Assembly: GCA_021307315.1 (NCBI GenBank) | Contig: JAJSPD010000072.1 | Coordinates: forward strand, 124,001-188,000 | From: Bisporella sp. PMI_857 | Lineage: Eukaryota; Ascomycota; Leotiomycetes; Helotiales; Helotiaceae | Length of the DNA stretch: 64,000 nucleotides | Direction: 5' to 3' | In this document: piece after piece, positions 9,218 through 21,265 of the stretch | Numbering within the stretch: the stretch's first letter is position 1 | How the letters are laid out: each line of letters opens with the position of its first letter | The notes under the pieces: generated by a model | The model's database searches: none | Told to the model about the DNA's origin: nothing | What the model saw: only the letters and a program-made list of their open reading frames with translations | Made by a program: the position numbers and the translations under genes

Positions 9218-11041
9218 TTATAACACCTGACATAACCGACCACTCCCATCTTCCGCCCATTCATCGCTCCCTACACAAGTTGGACAATAGAATACGCTAT
9301 TTGGATCGCGTTGCTTCTTAATGTCCAAAAGGCGATTATAATTGGAGCCATAGAAATTCGCCTTCCAATCTGGGTCTTCTCTCCCACCCTCATTCATATA
9401 CGTGCCAGTGTCTGGAGCGAGCGCTGTCAGCGCACCGCCCTTAATGTACGTAACATCATGTTTTATAGAGGAAATGAGCGCATCATCAGCATCCTCTGTC
9501 CAAATACGTTGCGCAATATGCATGCAGTACGATGTACGCCACGCTGGATGAGCACCAATGTGTGGTTCGTTGGCATTTTCCCAGACCTTCCCGCCTGACA
9601 TACACGCACTATTATGGATAGCGCCGTCATCTGGGGCACCCGCTACCACTTCGATCATCTGGCGTAAACCCGTTGTATTATCTTTCAGAGATTTCCGGTC
9701 AAGAAATCGAGAATAAACTACCCCGAGAGGGAAACCTGGATCATCGCCGCCCGACGTAGCCTCGAAAAAGGACCAGTAGTCATCGTATGAAGACCATGTT
9801 ACGGAAACGCTCAAACCCAAAGTCGCAAGCTTCTGTTGTACTGGATAAAACACGGCTTGTGCCTCGGAGACTGTTCTGTTAATCATATAGGCGGTATGGA
9901 AGTAACCTGGAGCGGCGGGCCCAACAAGCGATCTATTAGACTGACCCCAGAAGCCGCCTAATGCGTATCCCGCATCGATGAGGTCAGGATACGAAGAGTA
10001 TAGCGTTGTTATGGCGTCCAGGAATGTAGACCTGTTGGATTGCGAATAGGCAAGGGAGAGTTTATGAGCAACAGCGCCGACCATCGGATATGTTTTGAAA
10101 GTTGCTGATAGTACGACTCCATAAGTGCTTGGACCTCCACCTCGTATTCCAGTGTAAACGTCGGTGTTCTGACACGCGTTCGCTATGGCGATGGACCCAT
10201 CTGCCAACACGACCTCAGCTTCAAGGAGTTGGTCCGCCCCTATACCGTATTGATGGGAAGCTGGTCCGTAGCCGCCTCCTTGTAGCCAGCCACCGATAGC
10301 ACCGATTGATGCCGCTCCTCCACCACCACGATGACATTGTTTACCTTTGCCTCGGCATATACGTCTTTCCACTGGTAACCCCCACCGATTTTCAAAGCAC
10401 TGCCGGTCCAGTCGGCCCCCATGCAGCCAGAAATGGATTCGAATGTATCTTGGAAGTTGATACCGGTGCGGTAATACCTCATCCAGACCTCTAAGCTCCC
10501 AAACCCTTCAGACCGTCGAAGGAAATCGTGGCCAGTAGTTTTAACGACAAGCCGGATATTATTCTCGCTAGCGAACTTGATGCCAGCAGCAACGTGCTCG
10601 GGCGAGGTTGCGTTGACGGCATATCTGGCTTGGTTTCCAATGGTGCAAATTGCCCCAGTCGCGGCTGGGGGAAGGACTGGAGGACACGCCAAGTTGCCAG
10701 TATTTACGCACATCCCAGCAGGATGATCTGCTTGCCAGGCGCACTTAATCCATTGCGAGTTGACCTCAGCGCACGTCTTATTATCAAATAAGGGACCCGG
10801 ATAGCATGAAATGGCTACTGGTTCGACAGCGATGAGTTGGCCGGATATAGTGGTATTAAGAGTGTCCCAGGCTAAAGGGGAAGGCCAGAGGCTGTCTGCT
10901 GGAACCTAGGCGGGCTAGTTAAGTAATAGGTAATTAATATTGTGTCCTTATACGTACATATTTACAGTTCCTTGTTTCTAAGGCAAAACCTGGCCGAGAT
11001 AACACGGCGATTGCGAAGAGAAAAAGACTTAAGACTGCCAT
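9218..11041 (-). pseudogene. Secreted FAD-linked (BBE-type) oxidase with a 1-nt frameshift
   Basis: Exon 1 (11041-10958) encodes a signal peptide, MAVLSLFLFAIAVLSRPGFA. A 52-nt GT-AG intron follows, then exon 2 from 10905. The PCMH-type FAD-binding domain shows KTTGHDFLRRSEGFGSLEVW, where the His is the usual covalent flavin site, and GGWLQGGGYGP-YGIGADQ. The berberine-bridge C-terminus (RDPNSVFYCPTCVGSDEW) ends at 9218. Near 10325 the conserved VIVVGGGAA reads VIVVV-GGAA: one G is missing and the frame shifts, splitting the protein into an N-terminal third and a C-terminal two thirds. Such enzymes oxidise sugars, alkaloid-like or polyketide substrates outside the cell; the substrate here is unknown. 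Apart from the missing base no other damage was found. Confidence 0.85.
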
Positions 11042-12664
11042 AATGAACGAAGATGTACGAGTCGTTTGCACAGCTACGGTGAGAGATGTCTTGATAGATT
11101 ATTCCGAAAAACCTGCTTCTTTTAAGTAAACTGTTGAAGCAAGCTATACCGGGTGGTTCGGATGAGCCAGTCCTGCGGAAAAATATTAAAGTAATTAATC
11201 GCTTGGACTTCAACTCCCGATTGGTAACTGTCTATATCCAGGCTGAAAAAGGTAAGAATGTCCGTGCCTAATGTATAATGCAGTCCGGTGCAGTACGATG
11301 CGAGGTAGCTAGTAGTTGGGAGGCTTATTTGCTCTGCACATTGCGACTATATTTGTAAAGGGTCCGTGTAGTCTATAGTAAGGAGGGCTTTCTCCACTTA
11401 TATATTAAATAAGAGGACTCTTATTATATTATTAAGTTAAATAGCACTATTATGGGAGTGATTGTATACGATCGCACATAGATAGGTTAGCCTAAAGCTC
11501 AGCTTACTACACATAACATAGAGAACTAAAACTAGGGAACATAGGACCTACGTTCGCGTGATATTATCAGAGAGACTACGCTCTATATATGTAAATTGGT
11601 ATTCTATTAAATAGGAGCCTTGTACTAAACTTAACTAATAATCTTAACCTATTGTTAAGGATGCTACAACCTTTTAGTAATATTGTTTATTGTGATCAAT
11701 ACCCTTTGTTCTGACACCTTCTCCAACTCAATTCGACGCTCGAAGAGCTTCTACCTAAAAGAGTATATTCAAAATAGTATATTGGATCCTTACATCGAAT
11801 CGGCATTTGAACTAGTGGCTAAGCTAAACTTATCTGGTGGCATTTTGTCTTTTCGACTTTAGGAATTCTTTATTTGTTCCATGTTAGCTTCTTCGCACTT
11901 CTCGCACATTTCCTATTTTGGGTCAACATCGTTGCCCTGCTTCGTTAACTTTGAGAATCTAGCTTCTTCGTAGTTCTCGCACATTTCCCGCTTAGGATCA
12001 AAATCTACTAAAATTAGACTCGGCAAACCGAAAAGGGAATTCAGCGAAGTACGAGAAACGATAAACGATAAACTTTGGCATAGGTGGATTAAAAGGGAGA
12101 GGATCCCACAAGTTTGTACCGCTAATCCCTCTCGGGTTATAACGCAAAGAGGCCGAGACATGCACCGTTCACTTGTCCGAAAGGTCTTTTCCCAAGATGG
12201 ATCAAGGCACTAACTATAAATAGCAAGGCGCTAATAACCCCGCAACTCTGAACCGCACCACATAGAAGTGTGATTTTGGTGTGGTGACACGAACTAGTAC
12301 GCGGACTTAATAGAATGTGTATCTTTCCATCGCAGCCACCACAATTAGCAGTCTTGCTATCCGACATGCATAAGAAACGGCCAGCTTACCAGTGTACGTT
12401 AGTGGACTCGGGACTTTGGACAGCCGGAGCTAAGGTCGGCACAATAAATTGCCAAGTGGCGCCACAAACTCTAATTCGGCGTCTTTTAGTATGGCTGTGA
12501 ATAATTGTGATAATAGCCAATCACGGCCCAGAAGCTCCTTGAAAGCAAATCAGATTGCATTTTTTAGCCCAATGACTTTGACCCACAACAAACAAACCTT
12601 GGGGCATAGTCGCATAGTCGTAGCCCCGCCTCCAGACTCTAGGGACCGACAATAAGACAAATCC
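11042..12664. other. Gene-poor AT-rich stretch
   Basis: No supported gene. On the minus strand at 11890-12000 a short peptide motif, DPKxEMCExxEEA, is encoded twice about 80 bp apart, which suggests a small decayed tandem duplication. A short minus ORF at 12137-12367 begins MSDSKTANCGGCDGK, but nothing supports it as a gene. Confidence 0.35.
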
Positions 12665-12734
12665 AGTTTGCAGATCTCCCGAATCTCTCTATCCTTCACA
12701 GCCTTGTCCAGCTCGTCTTGTTATTGCTGTTAGG

Positions 12735-14029
12735 AATGAAGGAAGTACACAAATCCGTCGGTCGCGCTACAAGACGAGGACTGGCTGCGTGCAGTGTAAG
12801 AACGCAAAATAAAGGCATGTCGACCTTACTCCTCCCAGGGTTCAAAATTATTGCTGATTGGCACAATAGTGTGATGAACAAAAGCCTCATGCCGCAAATG
12901 TGAACAGCGTGGAATATCGTGCCTTTATGCCCACAAACTTCCACCCAGACGCAACGATGCCTCCTCGGCGCTGTTATCCCGAAATTTGGTACCAATGTCT
13001 CTTTGCCTACCCCAATACTAGACACTAGCCGGTTAAACTTCGCCATACTTGACCTCGAGCTTATCCATTCTGGACCTGCACTTCAGGCCCTGTAAGCTTT
13101 CGAGAAAAGCCATCCAACTCATCAACTTCCATTTACTTTCGTCGAAATAGTTTGCAGCATTTTTCTTAATGCACGAAGTTCTCCGCTTTCCGCTCTATAT
13201 CTTGCGCAGACCAAACCAGAGTCATTACAATCTCACCTCCGCCGCACCCATGATTTAGCAGTTCGTATTTCTGGGACAATTTCCCTTTATCTAGTCACTT
13301 CACAGTCATGACCGCAATCTAACTACCGACCAGCTCTCCCTCTTTCAACCTGCCCTCGCAGCCCTCTCGCCCTTGAACTGTAATGCCTGCTTCCCTTTAG
13401 CATGCTCATGATAGCCCATTGTGCGTCGCTCAAACCACCGCCTCAACCCGCAACTTACCACCTTCGTTTCAGATACACCAAGACTCAGAGCCTATGCACA
13501 TCCAATTGATCAAAATGAACAGTGGAATCCGTGCTATTCACGCCGCCACCTTGCCGTGGTTAGCAGACGGCCCGTTCGCCCAATGTAGCCCCGTGCAAGA
13601 TGTGAGGAAGTTGTCCAACCTTAAGCCACTTCCGCTACTCGAGCAGCGCGTCTAGACTCTTTAGCTGACGCGTGGACTATGTCCTCACACCCAGATTCGG
13701 TAAAGGGGACTTTAAACAAAGCGCTAGCAGAACCTCGATATTTACTTCACTAATAATACAAGCGAGAGTGACATGAAACATATCCCAACATGGCTTGGCT
13801 CTCTGCGGTACCGGGAGAGTTTGTAGAACCAGTTGGATTGTGGGTTTCAGAGGCGATGTTAATTTTAGCGATCTATGCAGTGTTCTTGAAGAGGACGGAG
13901 TATATGTGGTAGTGCAGGGGTGAGGGGAGGCACTGTTGAATGTGGCGATGATGTATTAGGGGCTAGTGGTGAGGGTAAGTGGAATGAGTATTTGAGGTGG
14001 CCTACTAAAAGGTTTTGGGGCAGCGATAG
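12735..14029 (+). pseudogene. Decayed second copy of the Zn2Cys6 regulator
   Basis: The start codon, the zinc-cluster codons and the GC-donor intron can be traced, but small deletions in the first exon break the cluster frame. Further indels and stops follow through the rest (for example around 13310-13400 and 13650-13760). Only short open stretches such as 13419-13655 remain. It is plainly non-functional and more eroded than the copy at 450-1855. Confidence 0.85.
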
Positions 14030-14120
14030 CCTGGGGATTGGTGACCCAGAAGACCTTTAGATCGAGACCAGGCCTTAAAGCTGTGTAGTCAGATGGTGAC
14101 GCGGATAATTTCCCTTAATG

Positions 14121-14325
14121 GGAGTGAGGTACCACTCCACTTGTAGCAACGCCGCGTACTTGATACGTGGTTGCTGGTAAGTAGAATGTGGTAAAAGTTC
14201 ATGATTGCTACTACTGCTACAATGCGTTCTCTTATATGCTACAGGTGGTCATGTGACTGAGTCCTTTGTTCACTCCCCCATTCACTCCCCCATTGACTCA
14301 GGACCATACCAACAGGGAGCATCGG
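14121..14325. other. About 200-bp insertion within the duplicate
   Basis: This sequence is absent from the corresponding place in the first copy (near 1950). It contains a tandem CATTCACTCCCC-like motif near 14268-14300. No clear terminal repeats or target duplication were seen, so its type is unknown. Confidence 0.5.
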
Positions 14326-14845
14326 CGGCGTTTGGGGGTTGTCTTCTAACACATACGGCATTGAAATTCGCCTTCCAGAGCGATTCCGGTCATCAAGATC
14401 TATATTGAATGCGAGGTTTTTGTTACTAAAATTACAAACCATTTGCCCAAATTTAACCCAAGCCTCAATTGTGCACACGTACAATGGCACAATTCTTAAG
14501 GTGCTGGTGGCCTGGGGTCAAACTTTCACTCTAAGTAATCTGGTGGGGAGTTTTCCCTGAACACATAAACACGAGCCATTTCCTTAATGTGACAGCGCCT
14601 TCTACGATGGAAAATAACCGCTCAAGTGCAACGCCCTCTATTCTAAAAGTTAACAAAAAATAGGAGAGCTTCTAGGTCCAAACTAAATATACAACTAGCA
14701 TTATCATTGACACCCAACCCCAGTGCTCTCCCACTATCCTTCACTCAACGTATCTTCTAGCTTCTAATTACCTCTACCAAATTTCATATTCTCTACGGCT
14801 TATTGACAAAGTACAAATCCTCATCTAGCAATCACCACACTCTTA

Positions 14846-14917
14846 AACACGATCCTTTTGCTTCGCCCTATGCTGATTAGGAAAAGCCTGTAACTCCGAG
14901 TCTGACAACGCTTCCTC
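14846..14917 (-). pseudogene. 3' fragment of the RTA1 gene copy
   Basis: It matches the C-terminal codons of the RTA1 gene at 2444-2517, including the KAKGSCSRE-like end region. The rest of the gene is missing from this copy. Confidence 0.7.
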
Positions 14918-14959
14918 GACGGATGCTATGATGCGCGAAATGAGCGACAGTAAAAGTTT

Positions 14960-15324
14960 TAATAACGCTGTATCCTCTCAGCAAAAAAAGAGGCTTCCCT
15001 ACTAACTTTTGCAGTTATTCAAGAGAAATATGGCAAAGATTGGGACCATGATACTTATCGAATTCGCAGTCACGGTCACATTATTAATCTGGCTAGTAAA
15101 GCTTTCCTCCAAGCCGCCTCTAGCGATTCTATCGACAAAATACTCGCTCCTGCAAAGGATGCCTGTTAGGATATCTTTAAAGAAGGGAACTACGGAAAAT
15201 AGAAAAGATATGGGGCTATTGGAAAGGCTCATAATAACGCTAATTTAATAGCTCGTTCTCTTGAACGCTTTCAGCAATTTAGAGCAATATCTAAAAAGCG
15301 GGTGATTTGCTATAATAACGTTAC
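14960..15324 (+). mobile_element. hAT transposase fragment
   Basis: Read across frameshifts, the translation gives RSHGHIINLASKAFL, a form of the hAT motif CxxHxxNLxxxAFL. It is followed by GAIGKAHNNANLI and RSLERFQQFRAISKK, which are also typical of fungal hAT transposases. Stops and frame changes show it is dead. It begins where the duplicated segment ends and is cut by a solo LTR at 15325. Confidence 0.75.
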
Positions 15325-15638
15325 TGCAACAGATAGAGGGCAGCAGGAGGGATTGCAATATAACAGGTAAAAACACGTAACGAGCAACAGAGTTGCAACA
15401 AGTGATGTATTGATGTCAGAAGTACGCTTGTAAGTCTAACATGAAAAAACTCAATCCTGCTTTCTTCAGAGAGCTCTAGCTGTTCCTTATATCTTTTAAC
15501 TGTATAGTAGCAGTGAGCCCGTGGCTGGCCATGGGCGGAGCGTGCCGCTTGCAGCCGTGAAAGTACTACAGCTGAAAAGCCTTCGGCTGGCTGTTAGGCT
15601 GCCACGATGGCCGTCTTTAACCGACCCTGGCTGTTACA
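15325..15638. repeat. Solo LTR, family 1, copy 1
   Basis: It starts TGCAACAGATAGAGGGCAGC and ends GACCCTGGCTGTTACA, matching 53514-53852 and 54165-54590. The start is TGC instead of TGT and no target duplication is seen, so it is the oldest-looking of the three. It has a single copy of the internal unit that is expanded in copy 3. Confidence 0.75.
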
Positions 15639-17234
15639 TCTGCTTTGATTTGTCGCGTTAAGTCTTGTATATAGAACCACTAATAGTTATTCGATCAATC
15701 CTTTATATGTAATCTAGATGCGTTTAGCACAATATGAACGCCATTACGGTTGTACTGAAATGGCGTGCTGGGACTTTTTGTCACGTTGTGAGTCACGTGT
15801 TTGACCCCAAGTAAATGTTTGCTCTGGTTCCCTACGGGCCTCGGCTTCCAATAAATAATTCTCACTTATATACTCGTATCCTAAACCTTAAAACAGCTCT
15901 ACAACAACTACCACTACAACTACAACTATTGCAAGGATCCAAATGTCCTATATTCGATTCTTACTCTCCTAGATCCTTTCGCAAGATCCAACTGACGGTT
16001 CACCTCCAAGGCAATTTTCGAACTTCATACCCCTCCTCTATACTTCGAACCTTTCAATACCACGTCGAATACACATGAAGCAAGGCAATCAATAGGTTTT
16101 CAGCGTAAGAAAACCAATAGTATTCCTTTCGGAAAGCGTCCACTCTGCTGACGTTGTATAGATTTCCAGATATGTTTTCTTTCTCACCTTCGACTTCGGT
16201 CACACCTCGAGCCAAATTAATTCGCAATACATACCGACGAGTATTGGGTCTTTAGTATAAAAGAATCGAAAGTATCTATTTCGAAAAGGCATCGCCACGT
16301 TGTTGACGTTGTTTAGTTCTTTGCTCGGCTCTTCCTTTCGCCTCTCCGAGCAACCTTTCGCTTTTTCAAAGTGGAATAAGCTAAGTTGCCCTCTTCTTTC
16401 GTTTATATTACCACTTGCTGAGCCTAAGCATGGTTTCACTTTCTTTCGACATCCTTTCGACAATCGACATATTGGTCGGCGGGGTAAAGTGAAGCTGCGG
16501 CGTGGCAAGGCTGCGACGTAGGAACTATATGTAGATTGAAGTCCTCTCCTTTCTTGATCCTTATTGCTAGCTGTTGCACTTAGGAACCTTCGAATCTCGA
16601 TCCTCATTCTTATGCTCAGAACCTTTCTTCGTCAATTGAAAGCATTCTTTCCCTAATAGTAGTTTCAATACGTTGACGCAGTGCATACTTCTAGGTTGCC
16701 TAAGCTTAGTGTTTCGGCGCTGAGCTGTACAAATGTCCCATAGTTGCAGAGATTTTCTACTTGTAACCTACCCGCGGGCGGCTATACGGGAAAGTACACC
16801 GCTTGTTAGTCTGTATAGTGCTCACGCACTGTGCCCAGCTTAGAGTAGTCCAACGTGTTGTCTGTGATAGCAGCGTTGAGGTCGCCTGACTCACAATCGC
16901 GCAATTGTCCCATACTTACACTAAGAGCCTTCCCCCTAAAAAGTAAGAGTTCCAAATTAATCACTTCAGGCCCTGTAGGAATCTGAGAGGGGTGCAGGTA
17001 AAAGCAAAAATGGGACGAAAATGCAGGCAGTAATTTGTGCCGTGGTATTGCTGTAGACATCATTTTGCACGGCCTGGCTGCCACGTGAACGTGCATGTAG
17101 CTCGAATTGTCCCGCATCCGACCGAACTAAATCTGATTTCGTAGTACAATACAAGAATTTGTGTCTCTCATGGACGCCAGGAAACATTTCGAAAAGCATC
17201 TCTCCCAAAACTTCCCCCTCTCCCTCTATCCTCC
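15639..17234. other. Long stretch without a supported gene
   Basis: Several ORFs of 70-135 codons occur on both strands (for example minus 16200-16607), but none has recognisable domains or start context. Two loosely similar blocks, both containing TTGACGTTG-type strings, lie near 16140 and 16300. The area may hold decayed retroelement sequence; nothing firmer can be said. Confidence 0.35.
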
Positions 17235-17609
17235 CTACACAGAACCAACCCTGAAACTCATCCACCCGGCCCCTGACGCCGCTTCAGCGGCACACCCTAA
17301 ACTTCCATCCCCATTTACCTCATCAGGCCTACTGTCCGAGCACGCCGTATCGTCAAAAAGCCGCAACACCACACCGGGACTTGTGCTTGCGACTTTGGCG
17401 CTGAATGCTCCGGGGGCTTTGTACTCGCCGTCCGGGAAGAGGTTGACTCTCTGGCAGCCGGCGCCGGGCGAGGAGGTGTAAGAGACGTCTGCCTGGGCGT
17501 TGGACAGGCAGGTGGTATTGCTGCGGTAGAGGGCGATAGAAATGGATTGTGCGGAGGTGGAGGCCGCGAGGGGAGCGAAAGCCGTCAGGCTCAGAAACTT
17601 AGGATACAT
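17235..17609 (-). CDS. Small secreted cysteine-containing protein (124 aa)
   Basis: An uninterrupted ORF begins with a good signal peptide: MYPKFLSLTAFAPLAASTSA, with likely cleavage before QSIS. The mature part of about 104 aa has four cysteines (NTTC, GAGC, DTAC, LGC), enough for two disulfide bonds, and no membrane segment. No known family is recognised. Size, secretion and cysteine pattern fit the broad class of small secreted fungal proteins, some of which are effectors, but nothing shows a specific role. Unlike its neighbours it has no visible break. Confidence 0.65.
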   Translation of the reverse strand: MYPKFLSLTAFAPLAASTSAQSISIALYRSNTTCLSNAQADVSYTSSPGAGCQRVNLFPDGEYKAPGAFSAKVASTSPGVVLRLFDDTACSDSRPDEVNGDGSLGCAAEAASGAGWMSFRVGSV

Positions 17610-18525
17610 ATTGTTGTATGATAAGGAGAGTTTGGTGAGATGGCTTGACGAAGCAGGTGCACTGCGTATCGAGAATCTGTATCTGAGAAGGGTTTTACTT
17701 GCAGTAATGACTGAAGCAAAACGACGTGCTGGTCATGCGAACAAGGAAAGTTACAAGTTATAGGAGTAAAGGCTGGAAGTTTGAAGGGAGACTGCTCTTC
17801 TGCAATTCCAATTCATTAATATCTAAACCGTCGTTTCGCCGGGATGTCACACTGGCACTGCGCCCCTAAACACGTTAGCACGACATTCCTACAGCCACCC
17901 TTAAAAAAGGATTGCTTTGTTGGTGTGCCTTGGCAATACCACCTCTCTCTTAAGCGCCGCTAAGTACTGGTGATACGAGTAGGATGAATGTAATGTACAG
18001 GCTAGTGCGGCGGCCACTATGCCGTACAGCATCTTACTCAGAAACTGATTTGTTGATTTGAAGGAAGTTTATTTAAATAGGGAGACTCAGCCGCAGGATT
18101 CTTTAATTTAGTAGCGAGGCGAAGGAAGATCTGCGGAAGAGTTTGTAACGTCAGTTTAACTTTAGCTTACAATACTTTGGCGCTTCAGTTAGCTTGCCAC
18201 TACAGTAACGGAGAAATGAGGATACTTCTGGGGTTTAAACCCTGACGAGAAGCAGTTTGACCCGAATCCAAAATATCGGTGTATCCTTTATCCTCGAATT
18301 GGGTGACGAGATTGGCGAAATGCACAAACAGGGGGGAACACCCGGGAGCGCTGCACTCTCGCCCTCAGCCCTATTGTGCTTTGCTGGTAATTCAACAAAA
18401 TGAATGCGCTGTAAGCCAAATAAAAACCTAGTTCTATTATACAATTGCGGCTACAGTACTGTAAGAAAATAAAGCATCTCAAGTAACGCCCCTACATAGC
18501 CATCGCCCCAAACCCTGCATACTCT
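17610..18525. other. Intergenic stretch
   Basis: No supported gene. Short ORFs (17542-17763 plus; 18235-18482 minus) overlap each other or the secreted-protein gene and have no domain support. It probably contains the promoter of the minus-strand secreted protein. Confidence 0.4.
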
Positions 18526-19272
18526 CTACGGTCCCAACAAAGCAGCCATCTCTGTGCACACCTGAATATCTTCACAGAAACGACCGCCTAGATCCTTGAT
18601 AACCTCGCACCTTTCGTCCATCGTAAGCGCGTTTCGCAGGCCCAGCCTCTTCGGGTACAGCCCATCCCATCCCTGACTCGTATCGAGCATCCACACACCA
18701 CCGCTCGCCGGAAAGCCCACCTCGAGGCTCACCTTCTTGGTCGGCTTCACACAATCATCAATAGCCTCGCACCAGTTGACGTGCTCGGGCCAATGCGGGG
18801 GCAGCTCCCAGAAACTCGCGCCGTGCATGCGCAGGCGCGTGCAGAATGCGTCCTCGTCCGCCTGTTCGAGCGCGCGGTCCGTGTCCTGGAAGCGGTCGAC
18901 ACCTAGAGAAGACATCTCAACGGGCGTGAGCTCTTTGATCCACACCCCGTTGTCCTGCCAGCAAGCGACCTTGCCGTAGTCGAGGCTGTAGCGCTTGAGA
19001 GGCTCGAATGGCTCAATTAGGGTGGGGAGATCAGGGCCGGGGATCTTGGGGATGGGCCATTCGGAGTTGTCGCTTCAGGAAGGGGATAAGGTGGGTGTTT
19101 GGTAGAAAGGGATGCCGTTTCGGTAGAAGTAGAAGGCGGCGGCGGCGAGGGAGAGGAGAGTGAGGATGGCGAAAAAGGGTTTGGAGGTGCGTGTCCGGCG
19201 AGATTTGGCGTCCGGGGTAAGGGGTGCAGGCATTTCGACCTTGGTAGATCTCTCGTCAAGAAAGGAAGCCAT
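18526..19272 (-). pseudogene. Membrane-anchored hypothetical protein with one in-frame TGA
   Basis: The frame from ATG 19272 to the stop at 18526 is constant, 248 codons, with a single TGA at 19077-19075. The N-terminus is basic (RRTRTSKPF) and followed by one transmembrane helix (AILTLLSLAAAAFYFY), predicting a type II membrane protein with an outward-facing C-terminal domain. That domain carries spaced cysteines (VACWQDNG, DAFCTRL, VNWCEAIDDC, ERCEVI, GRFCEDIQVC). The stop separates the TM part from the domain. A CGA arginine changed to TGA would explain it. I do not recognise a named family. It lies divergently from the metalloprotease relic at 19380. Confidence 0.7.
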
Positions 19273-19379
19273 GATTGTTCACCGCGATGAGAATGATTTT
19301 AAAATGAGTCTTTGTGATTTGGATGTAAGGATCAATATCCAGAGAAAGAAGTATATCTAGAAGCTGGAGATTTGGATAC

Positions 19380-21265
19380 GTGGCTTCCTCCGTAGATGTT
19401 TGTGTGACTAGGACGAGGGAGGAAGACAGATGCCAGCTATCACAGATGCACAGCCACAAATGGCATTTACTCTGTGCCAATCAGCTACTGTACTGTGAAG
19501 TGGGGTCTCCTCCCCCCCTGACTGGCTTCGCCTCGCCGCAAACCAGACTGCACTACCTTGACAGAGAACTGGACTCGAGGTGTAAAGACAAGGGGGCAGG
19601 TCTGAAAGCCTACACCTGGAACACCGAGAAATCTGGTGGATCCGGCAAAAGGCCTTACAACAACAAAGATGCAACCATAAACGTGTACGTCTGTAATAAC
19701 TTCTTCGCCTATAAGGACCTGGATGATCGGATCGGGGAGTAATAAAACGACTCAGACTACACCCACAAGTACGACATGCAGTACTATACGAACAGAGGTG
19801 AGTCCCACATTCGAACACCCCTCAAATGCTCTTGACTGTATACTGACTCTTTGTCTAGCCTATATAATTTTGCACGAGATGATGCACGCAAACAGAGTCG
19901 CATATGCCGCGAATGGGAACCGCCACATTGTTGACATGAATATGGAGGTCTACGAATATGTCAGCAACCCGAGTGATCGAAATTACAGGAAACGACGAGT
20001 CTCGGTCGACGCATATGGCTCGCAAAATACAAAGATTCTTGCCCGCACTAACAGGAAAAGCATTGCAACAGACATCACGCTCAACGGTTAGTCCAATTAC
20101 CAATGTCTTGTGTTCAGATGTTCTAATACGATATAGCCGACAACTACGCACAATATGTTCTTTCCAAATATGTGCAAGGCAAGGTTGGCGGGTAAGTGAA
20201 CGGAGCCCATGTGTGATGCCCAATCATAAAATATTCACCTTATCAGGTATCCGTGGCTACCAATAGTAAACGGCGAAGCCATAGGAGGAGTTCATCCAAA
20301 GATTGGCCAGTTAGTCGTCACCAACGGTTCCGACTGGGGCTTGTTGGGCCAAAACTATGAAAATAGTTCGAAAGGCGGTAACTATGATTTTACCTTCACG
20401 TTCAGCGATGACAGTAGCGTCGACGCTAGTGGTCTCAGTAATGAGGACACTCTTGCACCTTTGACGGATCTAGAATGGACCGACGATGGCAAGTACCCCA
20501 GCGATTATATTAAGCAGTTGAAGGAATGGGCCAACACGGCGCCTGATATGCCAACATCGACTGCAGCTCCATCTCCTATGCCAAGTGGCCAACTGCAGCG
20601 CCACCTTCCGGACCTAAAAATGACTTGCATTGCAACGGTTTCAGGTCGAAGAAATACATGTCCTTTACCACTCTCGCAGACAACATCCCGACCTTTTGCA
20701 AAGACGCCGTAGCCCAAGGCGGCCAAGACAAAAACTCCGGTTCTATTGTCCGCAACTACAACCACGACGTAAATCAATTCTCCCATTCTTGCGTGACACG
20801 AACCAGCACTAACAAGCAACTCAAGCTCTCGACGACGTTGACATCTCCGTGGACTGGCCCCCAGGAGTCAAGATCCCCTTCGACAAAGCCGAATGCAACA
20901 AGCAGCTCAAAGCCACGTCGAACAACTGCGACGGAAACGACCCCGCCTGCCCCATGAACTGGAAGGGCGGCGGCACCACCACCATCACGTCCACCAGCCC
21001 GGACCTAAAGGTCCTGTATCACATCACACCCAAAGATATCCGCCAGGCGCTGCCCACCAAGCCCAGCGGCTCCTGCGACGTCCAGTACAAGTTCCTTTAT
21101 GATGAGTTCTGGATCTGGGGCAACGGGTACGCGACCTCGGATTACGGGCAGAAGAACAACGGCTTGCTGCAGCGGTTGGAGGGCTGTGATGGCCTCACGG
21201 GCTGGAGCTTTGATTATGGCCTGGGTGATGATGGTAAGGAGTGGAGTGCCCATGGGCATTGCTGA
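19380..21265 (+). pseudogene. Secreted HExxH metalloprotease-like gene, broken
   Basis: Coding blocks: CKDKGAGLKAYTW to about 19804 (intron donor GTGAGT). Then AYIILHEMMHANRVAY, with the zinc-binding HEMMH, to 20086. Then 20137-20191 (ADNYAQYVLSKYVQGK), and from 20247 YPWLPIVNGEAIGG onward. The introns at 20087-20136 and 20192-20246 have good GT-AG ends. The C-terminal part (CDGNDPACPMNW; ending at 21265) resembles a cysteine-rich domain seen at the end of secreted fungal hydrolases. Breaks are a tandem in-frame TAATAA at 19740-19745, a frame change near 20600 and another near 20815. No signal peptide is visible, so the 5' end may also be lost. Such enzymes would digest extracellular protein; substrate unknown. 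Confidence 0.7.

Larger units (their letters stand above)
12665..14917 (+). repeat. Duplicate of 370-2517 (regulator, spacer, RTA1 end)
   Basis: Order and orientation match the first copy: regulator leader and gene, intergenic DNA, then the last about 75 bp of the RTA1 gene. The match stops sharply at about 14917, where the RTA1 sequence changes to unrelated hAT-type sequence. The copy contains many small indels and one larger insertion (14121-14325). Differences go in several directions, not only C-to-T. Confidence 0.85.

Noticed and set aside
9218..21265. Left region as a secondary-metabolite gene cluster
   Set aside because: A regulator, an oxidase and a membrane exporter-like gene are near each other, but there is no backbone synthase and most genes are broken.
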